Source of the DNA: Biostraticola tofi
GTDB taxonomy: Bacteria > Pseudomonadota > Gammaproteobacteria > Enterobacterales > Enterobacteriaceae
Assembly (NCBI RefSeq): GCF_004343195.1
Contig: NZ_SMCR01000012.1
Coordinates: 25,091 to 89,090, forward strand
Direction: 5' to 3'
Length of the DNA: 64,000 bases
A program made the translations under genes and the position numbers. The notes below the pieces were generated by a model. The model had not been told where the DNA came from and did no database searches. It saw only the letters and a list, made by a program, of their open reading frames with translations. This document shows, one piece after another, positions 49,876 through 59,546 of this stretch (position 1 is its first letter; every line of letters begins with the position of its first letter).

Positions 49876-50868
49876 TCATGCTACCTCACATAAGGTCGTT
49901 GTATCTAACTGTAGACTAATACGCGTCTCATTTGGGTAGAGATCGGCCACAGATCGATTCAAAACATCAACCATCAGCTCGATCCCCCGGCTTTGTACTC
50001 GATAACGGATCACATTGCCGAGTAAACTATGACTGATAATCACGCCGGGAATTCCCTGCCCGTCGGGTAATAAGCGAATCGATTCCGGCCGGATGACCAC
50101 CCGTCCCTGATGGCGGTCTCCGGTCAGCGAACTGGCGTCTGAGGCACAGAGTAAATTCGTATTACCGATAAAGCCGGCGGCGAAGGCATCCACCGGGCGG
50201 GTGTAAAGCGTTTCGGCGCTGCCGTTCTGCACAATCCTGCCTTTATTCATCAGCACGATACGGTCAGAAAGCGTCAGGGCTTCCTCCTGGTCGTGGGTGA
50301 CGAAAATCGCCGTCAGTCCCAGTTCCTGCTGGATGCGGCGTATCTGGTCACGCAAATGCCGGCGGATCCGGGCATCCAGCGCCGACAGGGGTTCATCAAG
50401 CAGCAGCAGCCGGGGACGAGTCACCAGAGACCTGGCCAGCGCCACGCGCTGACATTGACCTCCGGAAAGCTGATGAGGATAGCGATGGACAAAATCTTGC
50501 AATTCCACCAGCGCCAACACTTCATTTACCCGACGATCTATGTGTACCGGGCTGGCTTTTTGCATCTTCAGGCCGAAAGCGACGTTGCCGGCAACCGTCA
50601 TATTGGGAAACAGGGCATAGCTCTGGAAAACCATACCGATTCCCCTTTGCTGGGGAGGCAGCGGCACCAGATCCTCGCCTTGCAGTAATATTTGCCCGCT
50701 GTCCACCGCCGTCAGACCGGCCAGGCAACGCAGCAACGTCGATTTGCCGCAGCCGCTGGGGCCCAGCAGGGTGACGAATTCCCCTTGAGCCGCGCTAAAA
50801 TCTATATTCTCGAACACCTGGGTTGGGCCGTAATGCTTGTTGAGCTGTTTCACCGACAGATAGGACAT
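49876..50868 (-). CDS. ABC importer ATP-binding protein (phosphonate/iron/polyamine type)
   Basis: ATPase of a binding-protein-dependent importer, 330 residues. Walker A GPSGCGKST, Q-loop FQSYALFP, signature LSGGQCQRVALARS, Walker B LLLLDEPLSALD and H-loop VFVTHDQEE are complete; a C-terminal TOBE-like regulatory domain begins near residue 235. The start overlaps the stop of the preceding permease (TAATG) and has a GGAGG site. Last gene of a five-gene operon. Closest in type to PhnT of 2-aminoethylphosphonate systems and to PotA/FbpC; substrate not proven. Confidence 0.93.
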   Translation of the reverse strand: MSYLSVKQLNKHYGPTQVFENIDFSAAQGEFVTLLGPSGCGKSTLLRCLAGLTAVDSGQILLQGEDLVPLPPQQRGIGMVFQSYALFPNMTVAGNVAFGLKMQKASPVHIDRRVNEVLALVELQDFVHRYPHQLSGGQCQRVALARSLVTRPRLLLLDEPLSALDARIRRHLRDQIRRIQQELGLTAIFVTHDQEEALTLSDRIVLMNKGRIVQNGSAETLYTRPVDAFAAGFIGNTNLLCASDASSLTGDRHQGRVVIRPESIRLLPDGQGIPGVIISHSLLGNVIRYRVQSRGIELMVDVLNRSVADLYPNETRISLQLDTTTLCEVA

Positions 50869-51656
50869 TATCCCTCCTTACCTTTGTTAACGGTATTCGC
50901 CACCCAGGTCAGCAGCAATACCACCATAAAATATGAGATAACCATCGCACTGGTAAAATGGCCGCTGCCGTTACGCATGTTGAACAGATAAACCTGCAGC
51001 GTCTCGTAGCGATTACCGACCAGCATATTGGCCAAGACAAACTCCCCTATCAGAAATGAAAAGGACAGCAGTAAGGCAATCAGGCAGCCTTTACGCAGAT
51101 TAGGCAGTACTACCAGCAGCGCCGCCTGCCAGGTGCCGGCACCGAGCAGATGTGCCGCATCCATCAGATCCCGCAAGTGTATCGCCTGCATATTGTTGGT
51201 AATAGCGCGGTAAATAAATGGCAGGGTGATGGTGAAATAACAGCCTATCAAGATCCATGGCGTTCCGGTCATCGCCAGCGGGCCAGCGGAATAGAGTTGC
51301 AGCAGTCCTACCGATGAAACCACCGGCGGTACGGCAAAAGGCAGCAGAATCAGCACATTCATTATGCCGTCCAGTGCAGGGAAATAATAAGCAATGACGA
51401 ACATCAGCGGCAGCACCAGCACCACCGACAACAGCAGGGCGCTGAAACAGATAACCAACGAGTGGCCGAGCGCCGCCAGGAAACGAGGATCCTGCCACAG
51501 CTGTAGCAGCCATTTAAGGGTAAAGCCCTGGGGCAGAATGGTCGCTCCCCATTGGCTGGACAAGGCATAAACCAGCGTCGCCGCCAGTGGCAGCAATAAT
51601 ATCAGCAGTAACAGGGTCACCACGCTGCGGTGATAAATCCGTTCAACACGCAACAC
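50868..51656 (-). CDS. ABC importer permease, second subunit
   Basis: 262-residue inner-membrane permease with about six helices and the EAA-like cytoplasmic loop MDAAHLLGAGTWQAALLVVLPNLRKG that contacts the ATPase. Family of PhnV/PotC/FbpB-like permeases. It starts 30 bp after the first permease gene and overlaps the ATPase gene by 1 nt. Confidence 0.92.
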   Translation of the reverse strand: MLRVERIYHRSVVTLLLLILLLPLAATLVYALSSQWGATILPQGFTLKWLLQLWQDPRFLAALGHSLVICFSALLLSVVLVLPLMFVIAYYFPALDGIMNVLILLPFAVPPVVSSVGLLQLYSAGPLAMTGTPWILIGCYFTITLPFIYRAITNNMQAIHLRDLMDAAHLLGAGTWQAALLVVLPNLRKGCLIALLLSFSFLIGEFVLANMLVGNRYETLQVYLFNMRNGSGHFTSAMVISYFMVVLLLTWVANTVNKGKEG

Positions 51657-51686
51657 GATAACGCTCTCCCTTTCTCAGGCTGAATA

Positions 51687-52526
51687 TCACGAGTTGACCT
51701 GGGTGTAACTGCGCCGCATCATCCACTTATGTATCAAGGTGATAAAGGCCATAACCAGTACCAGAAAGATCCCCAGCGCGCTGGCCATATTCGGGTCCAG
51801 ATAAAGATCCCCTGCCACCAGCGACGAGATACGAATCGGAATGACATTAAAGTTACCGTTGGTCAGCGCATAGAGGGTCGCATAAGCGCCCAATGCATTG
51901 GCCAACAGAATGACAAAGGTGCCCAACAGAGCCGGAGCCAGGACGGGTAAACCGATAAAACGCCAGTAATGCAGCGTACCGGCGCCCAACAGGGCGGCTG
52001 ATTCCCGCCAGTCCGGTTTCAGCGCATCAAACGCCGGGTAAATCAGCAGCACGCCTAATGGAATCTGGAAATAGGTATACAGCAGCATCAGACCATATTT
52101 GGAGTACAGGCTAAAATCTTCCAATAGGCCCAAATGGCGCAGCATCAGCGTTACACAGCCATTGGCGCCGAGCAGGATCACAAACGCGAAAGCCAGCGGC
52201 ACGCCGGTGAAATTACTGGTCATATTGGTAAATGACATCACTAGGGTGCGCAATCGTGACTCGCCCAACTGGCGCAGGGAATAGCTACCGATAAGCGCAA
52301 TCAGCAGTCCGTACAGGCTGGAAAAAAACGTAATATAGAAAGAAAAGCGGATTGCCTGCAGGTAAAAAGGCGATGTCATGATGTCGCGATAGTTGGCCAG
52401 TCCCCAGCCTTCGCTCTGGCTATCGAAACTGTTAATGACCATCCAGACCAGGGGCGCCAGTTGGAACACGGCGAAAAACAAAATGAAGGGCATCATTACC
52501 AGAGCGCCAAGCCATTTGCCCTTCAT
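51687..52526 (-). CDS. ABC importer permease, first subunit
   Basis: 279-residue inner-membrane permease with about six helices and the EAA-like loop ESAALLGAGTLHYWRFIGLPVLAPALLG. PhnU/PotB-like. It overlaps the upstream phosphatase gene by 4 nt (ATGA), which ties the enzyme to the transporter. Confidence 0.92.
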   Translation of the reverse strand: MKGKWLGALVMMPFILFFAVFQLAPLVWMVINSFDSQSEGWGLANYRDIMTSPFYLQAIRFSFYITFFSSLYGLLIALIGSYSLRQLGESRLRTLVMSFTNMTSNFTGVPLAFAFVILLGANGCVTLMLRHLGLLEDFSLYSKYGLMLLYTYFQIPLGVLLIYPAFDALKPDWRESAALLGAGTLHYWRFIGLPVLAPALLGTFVILLANALGAYATLYALTNGNFNVIPIRISSLVAGDLYLDPNMASALGIFLVLVMAFITLIHKWMMRRSYTQVNS

Positions 52527-53320
52527 TTGAGCAAGCCCCAGGCAACCGGCTTGTCATGGGCTACGCCAAGCAATTCACAAAGAGTGCCGCACAGTTCTAT
52601 TTGCTGTGGTTCAGCATTCGCCAGACTGAAAGCACTGCCGAAGACAAACAGCGGCACCTGACGCTCTTCGGGCAATGCGCCGCCATGGCTGCGGTCATCA
52701 TTCATGCCGTGATCGGCGGTCACCATGACCTGGTAATCCTCCGCCAGCCAGGCCGGCAGATAGTGCGACAACAGGCCATCGGCGGTTCTGGCCGCATTCC
52801 GGTACTGCGGGGATGACAGGCCGCAACGATGGCCGGCATCATCGATATTCATGGGATGAAACAGTAAAAAATCCGGCCGATAACGCTGGCGCAGGCTTTC
52901 GCCGTCTTCGAACAGATGAGAGTCAGGGTAATGGTCAGCATGGTAGAAATGCCCATACTGAATCGGCAACGTTTCATCCGCGGTATGCCGGTCTCTCACC
53001 GCCTTGAAGGGAGCCTGGTTATAGAGTTCGCTGACCCAATGATAGGCTGCTGCCGCGGTAGTTAACCCGGCGGCGCGGGCACAGTGAAATACGCTGCGGT
53101 GATGGGAGAGACGGCAGACGCCGTTGTGCACCACGCCGCTTTGCACCGGTCTGACGCCGGTCAGAATACATTCATAAAGCGGTCGTGACAGGGAGGGTAA
53201 CTCGCACTCCAGCTTATAGAGACGCCCTTTGCCCACCGCGCATTCTGCCTGCAGATAGCCCAGAGCATCGGAAGCTACCTGGTAATTCAATCCATCTAGC
53301 ACCACCAGCAGCGTTTTCAT
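52523..53320 (-). CDS. Alkaline-phosphatase-superfamily hydrolase in the importer operon
   Basis: 265 residues from the ATG at 53320 (AAGGA upstream). Type I phosphodiesterase/nucleotide-pyrophosphatase-like fold: metal-binding Asp in VVLDGLN, nucleophile Ser45 in PSLSRPLYECILTG (Thr in many relatives), DDAGHRCG and the TADHGMNDDRSHGG metal-binding block. No signal peptide, so it is cytoplasmic and should act on the imported compound, releasing phosphate or cleaving a phosphonate/phosphodiester. Phosphonoacetate hydrolase and nucleotide pyrophosphatase are relatives; exact substrate unknown. Confidence 0.9.
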   Translation of the reverse strand: MKTLLVVLDGLNYQVASDALGYLQAECAVGKGRLYKLECELPSLSRPLYECILTGVRPVQSGVVHNGVCRLSHHRSVFHCARAAGLTTAAAAYHWVSELYNQAPFKAVRDRHTADETLPIQYGHFYHADHYPDSHLFEDGESLRQRYRPDFLLFHPMNIDDAGHRCGLSSPQYRNAARTADGLLSHYLPAWLAEDYQVMVTADHGMNDDRSHGGALPEERQVPLFVFGSAFSLANAEPQQIELCGTLCELLGVAHDKPVAWGLLK

Positions 53321-53331
53321 CGGCCTTGTCC

Positions 53332-54393
53332 TTACTGTTGCATTGCCATCATCACTGTTTCCTGCCACTTACGGGGCAGTGTCTTAGCGCTCTTCTCCCA
53401 GGCGGCCGGGTCGGCTATAGGATGGGCATTTTTGTATTGGCCAATCGGCAGCAGTTTGGCTTTTACCTGTTCCGGCAATTTCAGATTTTCTACCCGGATG
53501 GGACGAGCATAGCCTTGGGCCAGGTTCAACTGACCGGCATCGGAGAAAATATATTCCCGGGCGAATTTAGCGGCATTCGGGTTTTTAGCATATTTATTAA
53601 TGATGGTGGTATAACCGGATGTAATCGAACCATCGGCAGGGATCAATACTTCAAAGCGGGTTTTATCAACGCTGTCACGGTAGTTGAGACCATTAAAGTC
53701 CCAGACGATACCGACATCTATTTCACCTTTTTCCAGATTGGCGATGCTCGGATCATTCAGCCCCAGACGGCCCGCCTTAGCAAGTTTGGTAAAAAAATCC
53801 AGACCAGGCTGAAGGTTCTGCTCATTACCGCCCATGGCATAGGCCGCTGCCAATACCCCATTGACCGCCTGGGCAGCAGTGCCGACGTCCCCCACTGTTA
53901 CCTTATAATCGCCCTTCAGCAAATCGGCCCAGCTATGCGGAATCTGCTTCACCGTTTGTTTATTGACGATAAACGCTATGGTCCCGGTATAGGCCAACGC
54001 CCAATGTCCGTCTTGGTCCTTGGCCCAGGCCGGAATTTGATCCCAGGTGCTGGGTTTATAAGGCTGCGTGACGCCCTTCTCGACCGCCACCGGACCGAAG
54101 GAAGCGCCGACGTCGCCAATATCCGCGCTGGCATTGTTCTTTTCCGCCAGGAACTTGGCGATTTCCTGGGCTGAACTCATATCGGTATCATTGTGTTTCA
54201 AGTCATATTTACCGGCTAAGTCTTCCCAGGTCTGCTTCCAGTTAGCCCAGGAGTCGGGCATGCCGACACTGTTAACCTGCCCTTCTTTACGGGCTGCCTG
54301 CTCAAGCGCCGTCAAATCTGCCGATGCCGCCAGGGCCGGTTGACCGACGGCCAGCAGAGATGCGATTAACACAGCAGCGAACAATGGTTTCAT
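53332..54393 (-). CDS. Periplasmic substrate-binding protein of the importer
   Basis: 353-residue type 2 periplasmic binding protein with signal peptide (cleavage after ALA-A, about residue 23). Closest in type to the iron/thiamine/2-aminoethylphosphonate-binding group (PhnS-like): ARKEGQVNSVGMPDSWANW, VGASFGPVAVEKGVTQPYKP and GIVWDFNGLNYRD. First gene of the operon SBP-hydrolase-permease-permease-ATPase; a HutC-type operator lies about 42 bp upstream of its start codon. Confidence 0.92.
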   Translation of the reverse strand: MKPLFAAVLIASLLAVGQPALAASADLTALEQAARKEGQVNSVGMPDSWANWKQTWEDLAGKYDLKHNDTDMSSAQEIAKFLAEKNNASADIGDVGASFGPVAVEKGVTQPYKPSTWDQIPAWAKDQDGHWALAYTGTIAFIVNKQTVKQIPHSWADLLKGDYKVTVGDVGTAAQAVNGVLAAAYAMGGNEQNLQPGLDFFTKLAKAGRLGLNDPSIANLEKGEIDVGIVWDFNGLNYRDSVDKTRFEVLIPADGSITSGYTTIINKYAKNPNAAKFAREYIFSDAGQLNLAQGYARPIRVENLKLPEQVKAKLLPIGQYKNAHPIADPAAWEKSAKTLPRKWQETVMMAMQQ

Positions 54394-54434
54394 AGGTGGT
54401 GCTCCGGGTAAGAAGGGAGAAAAAGCCGCGTTAC

Positions 54435-54446
54435 TGGTCTAGTCCA
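54435..54446. promoter_or_regulatory. HutC/PhnR-type GntR operator
   Basis: TGGTCTAGTCCA is a near-perfect palindrome of the form bound by HutC-subfamily GntR regulators (TGGTnTAnACCA-like). It lies between the importer operon and the divergent remnant of a regulator of that family. Confidence 0.7.
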
Positions 54447-54479
54447 ATAACGTCAGGCCAATCTACCTGCCCAAGATGA

Positions 54480-54683
54480 CTGTTTAATGTCATCGCCGAA
54501 TGGAATAACCGCTGCGTGCGCAATCACAATGATCGATTACCGGCGGAAGGGGCCATGAGCGAGCGTTTTCATACCACTCGCATCACTCTGCGCGAAGCGC
54601 TGGGACAAGGAGAGACCGGTGGAGTTATCTCCCGTGAAGGAAGACGTGGATGCTGCCGCTGGCAATCCCCAAAGACGGTCTAA
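54480..54683 (+). pseudogene. Remnant of a HutC-family (PhnR-like) GntR regulator
   Basis: Read in one frame from just after the stop at 54477 to the stop at 54681, the sequence gives DRLPAEGAMSERFHTTRI, then TLREALGQ, then GGVISREGRRG. This is the winged-helix core of HutC/PhnR-type regulators (RLPAERxL...TTRxTLREAL...GxIxRExRRG). The effector-binding domain of about 150 residues is missing, the Trp normally after RRG is lost, and metH starts its 3' end 15 bp beyond. Divergent to the importer operon, as expected for its former regulator. Confidence 0.8.
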
Positions 54684-54698
54684 GAGTAATAACCCGGT

Positions 54699-57600
54699 TT
54701 AATCGGCATCGTAACCCAGATTGGGTGCCAGCCAGCGTTCGACTTCGGCAACCGACCTCTTTTTGCGTCGGGCATAGTCTTCAACTTGATCACGCTGAAC
54801 CTGCGCTACCGCAAAGTATTTACTGTCCGGATGGCTGAAATACCAGCCTGAAACCGACGCCCCGGGCCACATGGCATAAGATTCGGTTAATCGCATGCCG
54901 GTATGGGCTGCCACATCAAGCAACGACCAGATTTGCGCTTTTTCAGTATGATCGGGACAAGCCGGATAGCCGGGGGCGGGTCTGATACCCTGGTAGTTTT
55001 CTCGGATCAGTTCATCATTACTCAGATTTTCATTGGCGGCATAGCCCCAGTAAACTTTACGTACCCGCTCATGGAGATACTCGGCAAAGGCTTCCGCCAG
55101 CCGGTCTGATAACGCTTTTATCATGATCTTGTTGTAATCATCATGCTGTTCATCATATCTCTGCGCCAGGCTGTCCTCTTCCGTCCCGCCGGTAACGGCA
55201 AAAGCGCCGATGTAGTCGGCCTTACCGCTGGATTTAGGGGCGATAAAGTCGGCCATGCAGTAATTGGCGAAGTCCGTTTTTTCTGTCTGCTGCCGCAAAT
55301 GATGACTTATCGCCACAACGTCACGCCGGCTTTCATCCCGATAGATTTCGATATCGTCGCCCACCCGATTAGCCGGGAACAGGCCGACAACGCCACGCGG
55401 GTTCAGCGCTTTGCTGCGGGACAGCTCATCAAGCATGGCGTTGGCATCATCAAACAGACGGCGCGCCTCCTCACCGACCACTTCATCTTCAAGGATGCGC
55501 GGATATTTCCCCGCCAGCGACCAGGTCATGAAAAAGGGTGTCCAGTCGATATAATTCCTCAGTGCCTCAATCGACGCGCTGACGACCCGTATGCCAAGTC
55601 GATGGGCTACCGGCGGGGTATAGCTTTGCCAATCCAGGGCGAGATCGTTTTCACGGGCGGTGGCGATATTGACCGGTGGGGTACGTGGTTTTTTACGCCC
55701 GTGCTGGATGCGGACGGTTTCATACTCTTTTCGAGTACGCAGCACAAAGTCCTGCCGCTGGGCATCAGACAGCAGGGCGGCAACCACGCCGACAGAACGG
55801 GAGGCGTTCTGCACGTAGACCGTCGGACCACTGTAGTTTTGCTCTATTTTCACTGCGGTATGTGCTTTGGAAGTGGTGGCCCCGCCAATCAGCAGCGGCA
55901 GCGTAAAACCCTGACGCTCCATTTCCTTGGCAACATTGACCATCTCATCCAGAGAAGGGGTAATCAGTCCGGACAAACCGATGATGTCCACCTGTTTTTC
56001 CCGGGCGGTTTTGAGGATCTTATCCATCGGCACCATCACGCCCAAATCGATAATTTCATAATTATTACACTGCAAAACTACGCCGACGATGTTTTTACCG
56101 ATATCGTGCACATCTCCCTTGACCGTTGCCAGGAGGATTTTGCCGGCAGCGGTGACCTGTTGCTTACCGGCCTGGATATAGGGCTCCAGATAGGCAACCG
56201 CCTGTTTCATCACCCTGGCCGACTTCACCACCTGCGGAAGAAACATTTTGCCAGCGCCAAACAGGTCGCCCACCACATTCATGCCCGCCATCAGCGGGCC
56301 TTCGATCACCTCAATCGGCCGCTCCGCCTGCTGGCGGGCCTCTTCAGTATCCTCATCGATAAACTCGGTGATGCCTTTGATAAGCGCATATTCAAGACGC
56401 TTGTTGACCGACCAGCCCCGCCACTCCGCCTGCTGCGCCTGCCCGGCATCGTCCGCTTTGCTGCCTCGGTATTTCTCGGCCAGGTCCAGCAAACGCTCGG
56501 TACCGTCATCCCGGCGATTGAGCACCACATCCTCCACCGCCTGGCGCAGTTCCCCAGACAAATCATCATAGATGGCCAACTGACCGGCATTGACAATGCC
56601 CATGTCCATGCCATTGCGGATGGCATAGTAAAGAAACACCGCATGTATTGCTTCCCTTACCGGTTCATTACCGCGAAAGGAAAATGACACGTTGGACACA
56701 CCGCCGGATATCAGCGCATGACGCAGCTCTTTTTTGATATCCGCACAGGCGCCGATGAAATCCTGAGCGTAGTTATTATGCTCTTCGATGCCGGTGGCAA
56801 TGGCGAAAATATTCGGGTCAAAGATAATATCTTCCGGCGGGAAGCCCACCGTTTCAGTGAGGATGCGGTAAGCCCGGCGGCAGATGTCAATTTTCCTGGC
56901 TCGGGTATCGGCCTGGCCGGTTTCATCAAACGCCATCACTACGACCGCCGCGCCATAGCGCCGCACTAACCGGGCATGGTGGATAAACGCCGCTTCACCT
57001 TCTTTCATCGAGATAGAATTGACGATCCCCTTCCCCTGGATACATTTGAGCCCTTCCTCGATCACCGCCCATTTGGATGAGTCGATCATGATCGGTACCC
57101 GGGCGATATCCGGCTCACCGGCAATCAGATTCAAAAATCTCACCATGGCGGCTTCAGCATCCAGCATGCCTTCGTCCATATTGATGTCGATTATCTGAGC
57201 GCCGCTTTCTACCTGCTGACGCGCTACCGCCAGGGCGTCATTGTATTTTTCTTCTTTGATAAGTCGTTTAAAACGGGCTGAACCGGTGACGTTGGTACGC
57301 TCGCCGACGTTCACAAACAAGCTGTCTTCGCCGATATTGAGCGGTTCAAGTCCGGCCAGGCGGCACGCTACCGGTTGTTCAGGCCGTTGCCGGGGAGTCA
57401 ACCCTGCAACGGCCTTGGCCATTGCCGCAATATGCTGCGGCGTGGTACCGCAACAGCCGCCAACGATGTTGAGAAAGCCCGCTCGAGCCCATTCGCCGAT
57501 CTGCGCCGCCATATCCTGCGCGCCCAAATCATATTCGCCGAAAGCATTAGGCAAGCCGGCGTTTGGATGTACGCTGACATAGCATTCGGCCAAACGGGAC

Positions 57601-58382
57601 AGTTCAGCCACATACTGACGAAGCTCGTCCGGGCCCAGGGCACAGTTCAGCCCAAACGAAAGCGGCCTGGCGTGGCGCAGGGAATTGTAAAAGGCTTCAG
57701 TGGTCTGTCCTGATAATGTACGCCCCGAGGCGTCGGTAATGGTGCCTGATATCATCACCGGCAGGCTGATGCCCAAAGCTTCAAATTCGCTGTCGATGGC
57801 GAAGATCGCCGCTTTGGCATTGAGGGTGTCAAAAATGGTTTCCACTAGAATCAGATCAACACCGCCCTCGACAAGCGCTCGGATTGACTCACGATAGGCA
57901 CTGACCAGGCCATCAAAGCTGACATTGCGGTAGGCCGGATCATTTACATCCGGAGAAATAGAGGCGGTACGGTTGGTGGGCCCCAGAACTCCGGCGACAT
58001 AACGCGGCTTATCGGGCGTACGTTGCGTCCACTCATCGGCGCACACACGTGCCAGACGAGCCGCTTCGACATTAATCTCGCCGACCAGGGATTCCATCTG
58101 ATAATCGGCCATGGCGATAGAGGTCGAGTTGAAGGTATTGGTCTCGAGAATATCGGCCCCTGCCGCCAGGTACGCATTGTGTATCGCGCTGATAACTGCC
58201 GGACGGGTCAATACCAGCAAATCATTATTGCCTTTTAAATCACTTGGCCAACTGCTGAAGCGCTCACCTCGGTAATCGTCTTCCTCCAGGCGATAGCTTT
58301 GGATCATGGTGCCCATGCCACCATCCAATATCATGATTCGCCGAGCCAACTGCTGGTGAAGCTCTTCAGTCCTGTTACTCAC
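54699..58382 (-). CDS. metH: Cobalamin-dependent methionine synthase
   Basis: Transfers methyl from methyltetrahydrofolate to homocysteine through cob(I)alamin. With the GTG start at 58382 it has 1227 residues, exactly the E. coli length, and a GGAG site 8 nt upstream; upstream starts add about 25 non-conserved residues. All modules are present: homocysteine domain (zinc ligands in FGLNCALG and GGCCGTTP), folate domain ([11 protein letters not shown]), B12 domain ([11 protein letters not shown] lower-ligand His) and the reactivation/SAM domain ([22 protein letters not shown]). A candidate MetR box lies 90 bp upstream. Confidence 0.99.
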   Translation of the reverse strand: MSNRTEELHQQLARRIMILDGGMGTMIQSYRLEEDDYRGERFSSWPSDLKGNNDLLVLTRPAVISAIHNAYLAAGADILETNTFNSTSIAMADYQMESLVGEINVEAARLARVCADEWTQRTPDKPRYVAGVLGPTNRTASISPDVNDPAYRNVSFDGLVSAYRESIRALVEGGVDLILVETIFDTLNAKAAIFAIDSEFEALGISLPVMISGTITDASGRTLSGQTTEAFYNSLRHARPLSFGLNCALGPDELRQYVAELSRLAECYVSVHPNAGLPNAFGEYDLGAQDMAAQIGEWARAGFLNIVGGCCGTTPQHIAAMAKAVAGLTPRQRPEQPVACRLAGLEPLNIGEDSLFVNVGERTNVTGSARFKRLIKEEKYNDALAVARQQVESGAQIIDINMDEGMLDAEAAMVRFLNLIAGEPDIARVPIMIDSSKWAVIEEGLKCIQGKGIVNSISMKEGEAAFIHHARLVRRYGAAVVVMAFDETGQADTRARKIDICRRAYRILTETVGFPPEDIIFDPNIFAIATGIEEHNNYAQDFIGACADIKKELRHALISGGVSNVSFSFRGNEPVREAIHAVFLYYAIRNGMDMGIVNAGQLAIYDDLSGELRQAVEDVVLNRRDDGTERLLDLAEKYRGSKADDAGQAQQAEWRGWSVNKRLEYALIKGITEFIDEDTEEARQQAERPIEVIEGPLMAGMNVVGDLFGAGKMFLPQVVKSARVMKQAVAYLEPYIQAGKQQVTAAGKILLATVKGDVHDIGKNIVGVVLQCNNYEIIDLGVMVPMDKILKTAREKQVDIIGLSGLITPSLDEMVNVAKEMERQGFTLPLLIGGATTSKAHTAVKIEQNYSGPTVYVQNASRSVGVVAALLSDAQRQDFVLRTRKEYETVRIQHGRKKPRTPPVNIATARENDLALDWQSYTPPVAHRLGIRVVSASIEALRNYIDWTPFFMTWSLAGKYPRILEDEVVGEEARRLFDDANAMLDELSRSKALNPRGVVGLFPANRVGDDIEIYRDESRRDVVAISHHLRQQTEKTDFANYCMADFIAPKSSGKADYIGAFAVTGGTEEDSLAQRYDEQHDDYNKIMIKALSDRLAEAFAEYLHERVRKVYWGYAANENLSNDELIRENYQGIRPAPGYPACPDHTEKAQIWSLLDVAAHTGMRLTESYAMWPGASVSGWYFSHPDSKYFAVAQVQRDQVEDYARRKKRSVAEVERWLAPNLGYDAD

Positions 58383-58469
58383 AAGCGACTCCGTTAAATG
58401 ACCTGCTATGATTTTTTCTGAGTGGGGACATTTTGACACAGTTAGCCCTGGGTCCATGCAGCCTTATCA

Positions 58470-58482
58470 TGAGACTTTTTCA
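58470..58482. promoter_or_regulatory. Candidate MetR box upstream of metH
   Basis: TGAGACTTTTTCA matches the MetR consensus TGAA-N5-TTCA at seven of eight defined positions, about 90 bp upstream of the metH start. metH is MetR-activated in E. coli. Confidence 0.45.
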
Positions 58483-58550
58483 GTATTAAACTTTACAGCC
58501 TAGCGAAGGGTAGTTTGGAGTGACCGCCATTGATTAAATCAACTTAATTA

Positions 58551-58566
58551 TTTGAACTTGATCACA
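58551..58566 (+). promoter_or_regulatory. CRP site upstream of gntK
   Basis: TTTGA-ACTTGA-TCACA: four of five matches in the left half and a perfect right half of the CRP consensus. It lies about 105 bp upstream of gntK, in keeping with cAMP-CRP activation of gluconate genes. Confidence 0.65.
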
Positions 58567-58620
58567 GTTGGTAACTAATTATTCAATGTCGGGGTTGAAA
58601 CGGATAAAAAATAGAGCACA

Positions 58621-58636
58621 ATGTTACCGGTAACAT
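58621..58636. promoter_or_regulatory. GntR operator of gntK
   Basis: ATGTTACCGGTAACAT is a perfect 16-bp palindrome matching the GntR/IdnR operator (ATGTTACCnnTAACAT type). It lies 36 bp upstream of the gntK start, where it would overlap or follow the promoter. Confidence 0.93.
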
Positions 58637-58671
58637 CATTGCTCATCATTAGCAGGCTTTGGAGCCCAATC

Positions 58672-59208
58672 ATGACAAAATCACAAAATCACATCTTCGT
58701 TCTTATGGGCGTATCAGGCAGCGGTAAATCCGTGGTGGCAAACGCTATCGCCCACGAATTATCAGCAGCGTTTCTGGATGGCGATTTTCTCCATCCGCGC
58801 GCCAATATAGACAAAATGTCCGCTGGCAAGCCGCTGAATGATGATGATCGTGCTCCATGGCTTGCTGCCATTAATGATGCCGCATTTGCGATGCAGCGTA
58901 CCAATTCTGTTTCCATCATTGTCTGTTCGGCACTGAAGAAAAGCTATCGGGATCGTCTGCGGGCAGGCAACGATAACCTTCACTTTGTCTACCTGAAAGG
59001 TGATTTCGAGGTTATCGAGGCTCGAATGAAAGCCCGCAAGGGCCATTTTTTCAAGAGCCAGATGCTGGTCACTCAGTTCGATACCCTGCAAGAACCCGGC
59101 GACGATGAAAAAGGCATTCTGACCATAAATATCGATCAGCCAGTCGAGCGTGTTATCGCCGATACCCTGAAAGCGATTCGCAGCGTCACCGAATCCCAAC
59201 ACGTCTGA
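58672..59208 (+). CDS. gntK: Gluconokinase
   Basis: Phosphorylates D-gluconate to 6-phosphogluconate; 178 residues from the ATG at 58672, preceded by GGAG (E. coli GntK 175). The P-loop [39 protein letters not shown] and the C-terminal QFDTLQEP motif are intact. The gntU permease gene, which follows in E. coli, is absent; edd follows instead, so the locus supplies 6-phosphogluconate and dehydrates it. Regulated by GntR and CRP sites upstream. Confidence 0.97.
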   Translation: MTKSQNHIFVLMGVSGSGKSVVANAIAHELSAAFLDGDFLHPRANIDKMSAGKPLNDDDRAPWLAAINDAAFAMQRTNSVSIIVCSALKKSYRDRLRAGNDNLHFVYLKGDFEVIEARMKARKGHFFKSQMLVTQFDTLQEPGDDEKGILTINIDQPVERVIADTLKAIRSVTESQHV

Positions 59209-59546
59209 TTACAGCCCGGCCAAGGCGTGGGGCCTTGATGAACCCCCTCAAGGGAAAGTATACATTGGCTATTTGCCCTATCAGCTGAGAATTCATGGTT
59301 CCCTGAAGCAGGGCCAGCCGACGGCGCCTTAGAGGCTGAAACGATTCAATGAGCAGAATCGTTTCATTGCACACGTCAATCAGAAGATGTTATTTCACTG
59401 TCGCTCGATGAGAACGCCCACAAAACAGCATTTTTAAAACAGCAGGGCGACAGCACTACGCCCGCCACGGGCAACTGTTTCGTTATCCGGCCAGACCTTT
59501 TCAGTTCAAGCCGCTGCCGGTTGACACAATCTTAAGTGAGGAATGT
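59209..59546. other. Intergenic region upstream of edd
   Basis: 338 bp with no gene. It contains two inverted Cra-type sites at 59337-59366. No GntR operator like that of gntK was found. edd has a GAGG ribosome-binding site about 6 nt before its ATG. Confidence 0.6.
59337..59366. promoter_or_regulatory. Two inverted Cra (FruR)-type sites upstream of edd
   Basis: TGAAACGATTCA at 59337-59348 and, on the opposite strand, TGAAACGATTCT at 59366-59355. Each matches the Cra consensus TGAAACGTTTCA closely (11 and 10 of 12). Together they form a perfect 11-bp inverted repeat with an 8-bp spacer. edd is Cra-repressed in E. coli. They lie 180-210 bp upstream of the edd start. Confidence 0.75.

Noticed and set aside
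55143..56687. 514-codon ORF opposite metH
   Set aside because: Antisense to metH, no domain or start signal; a by-product of GC-biased codon use.
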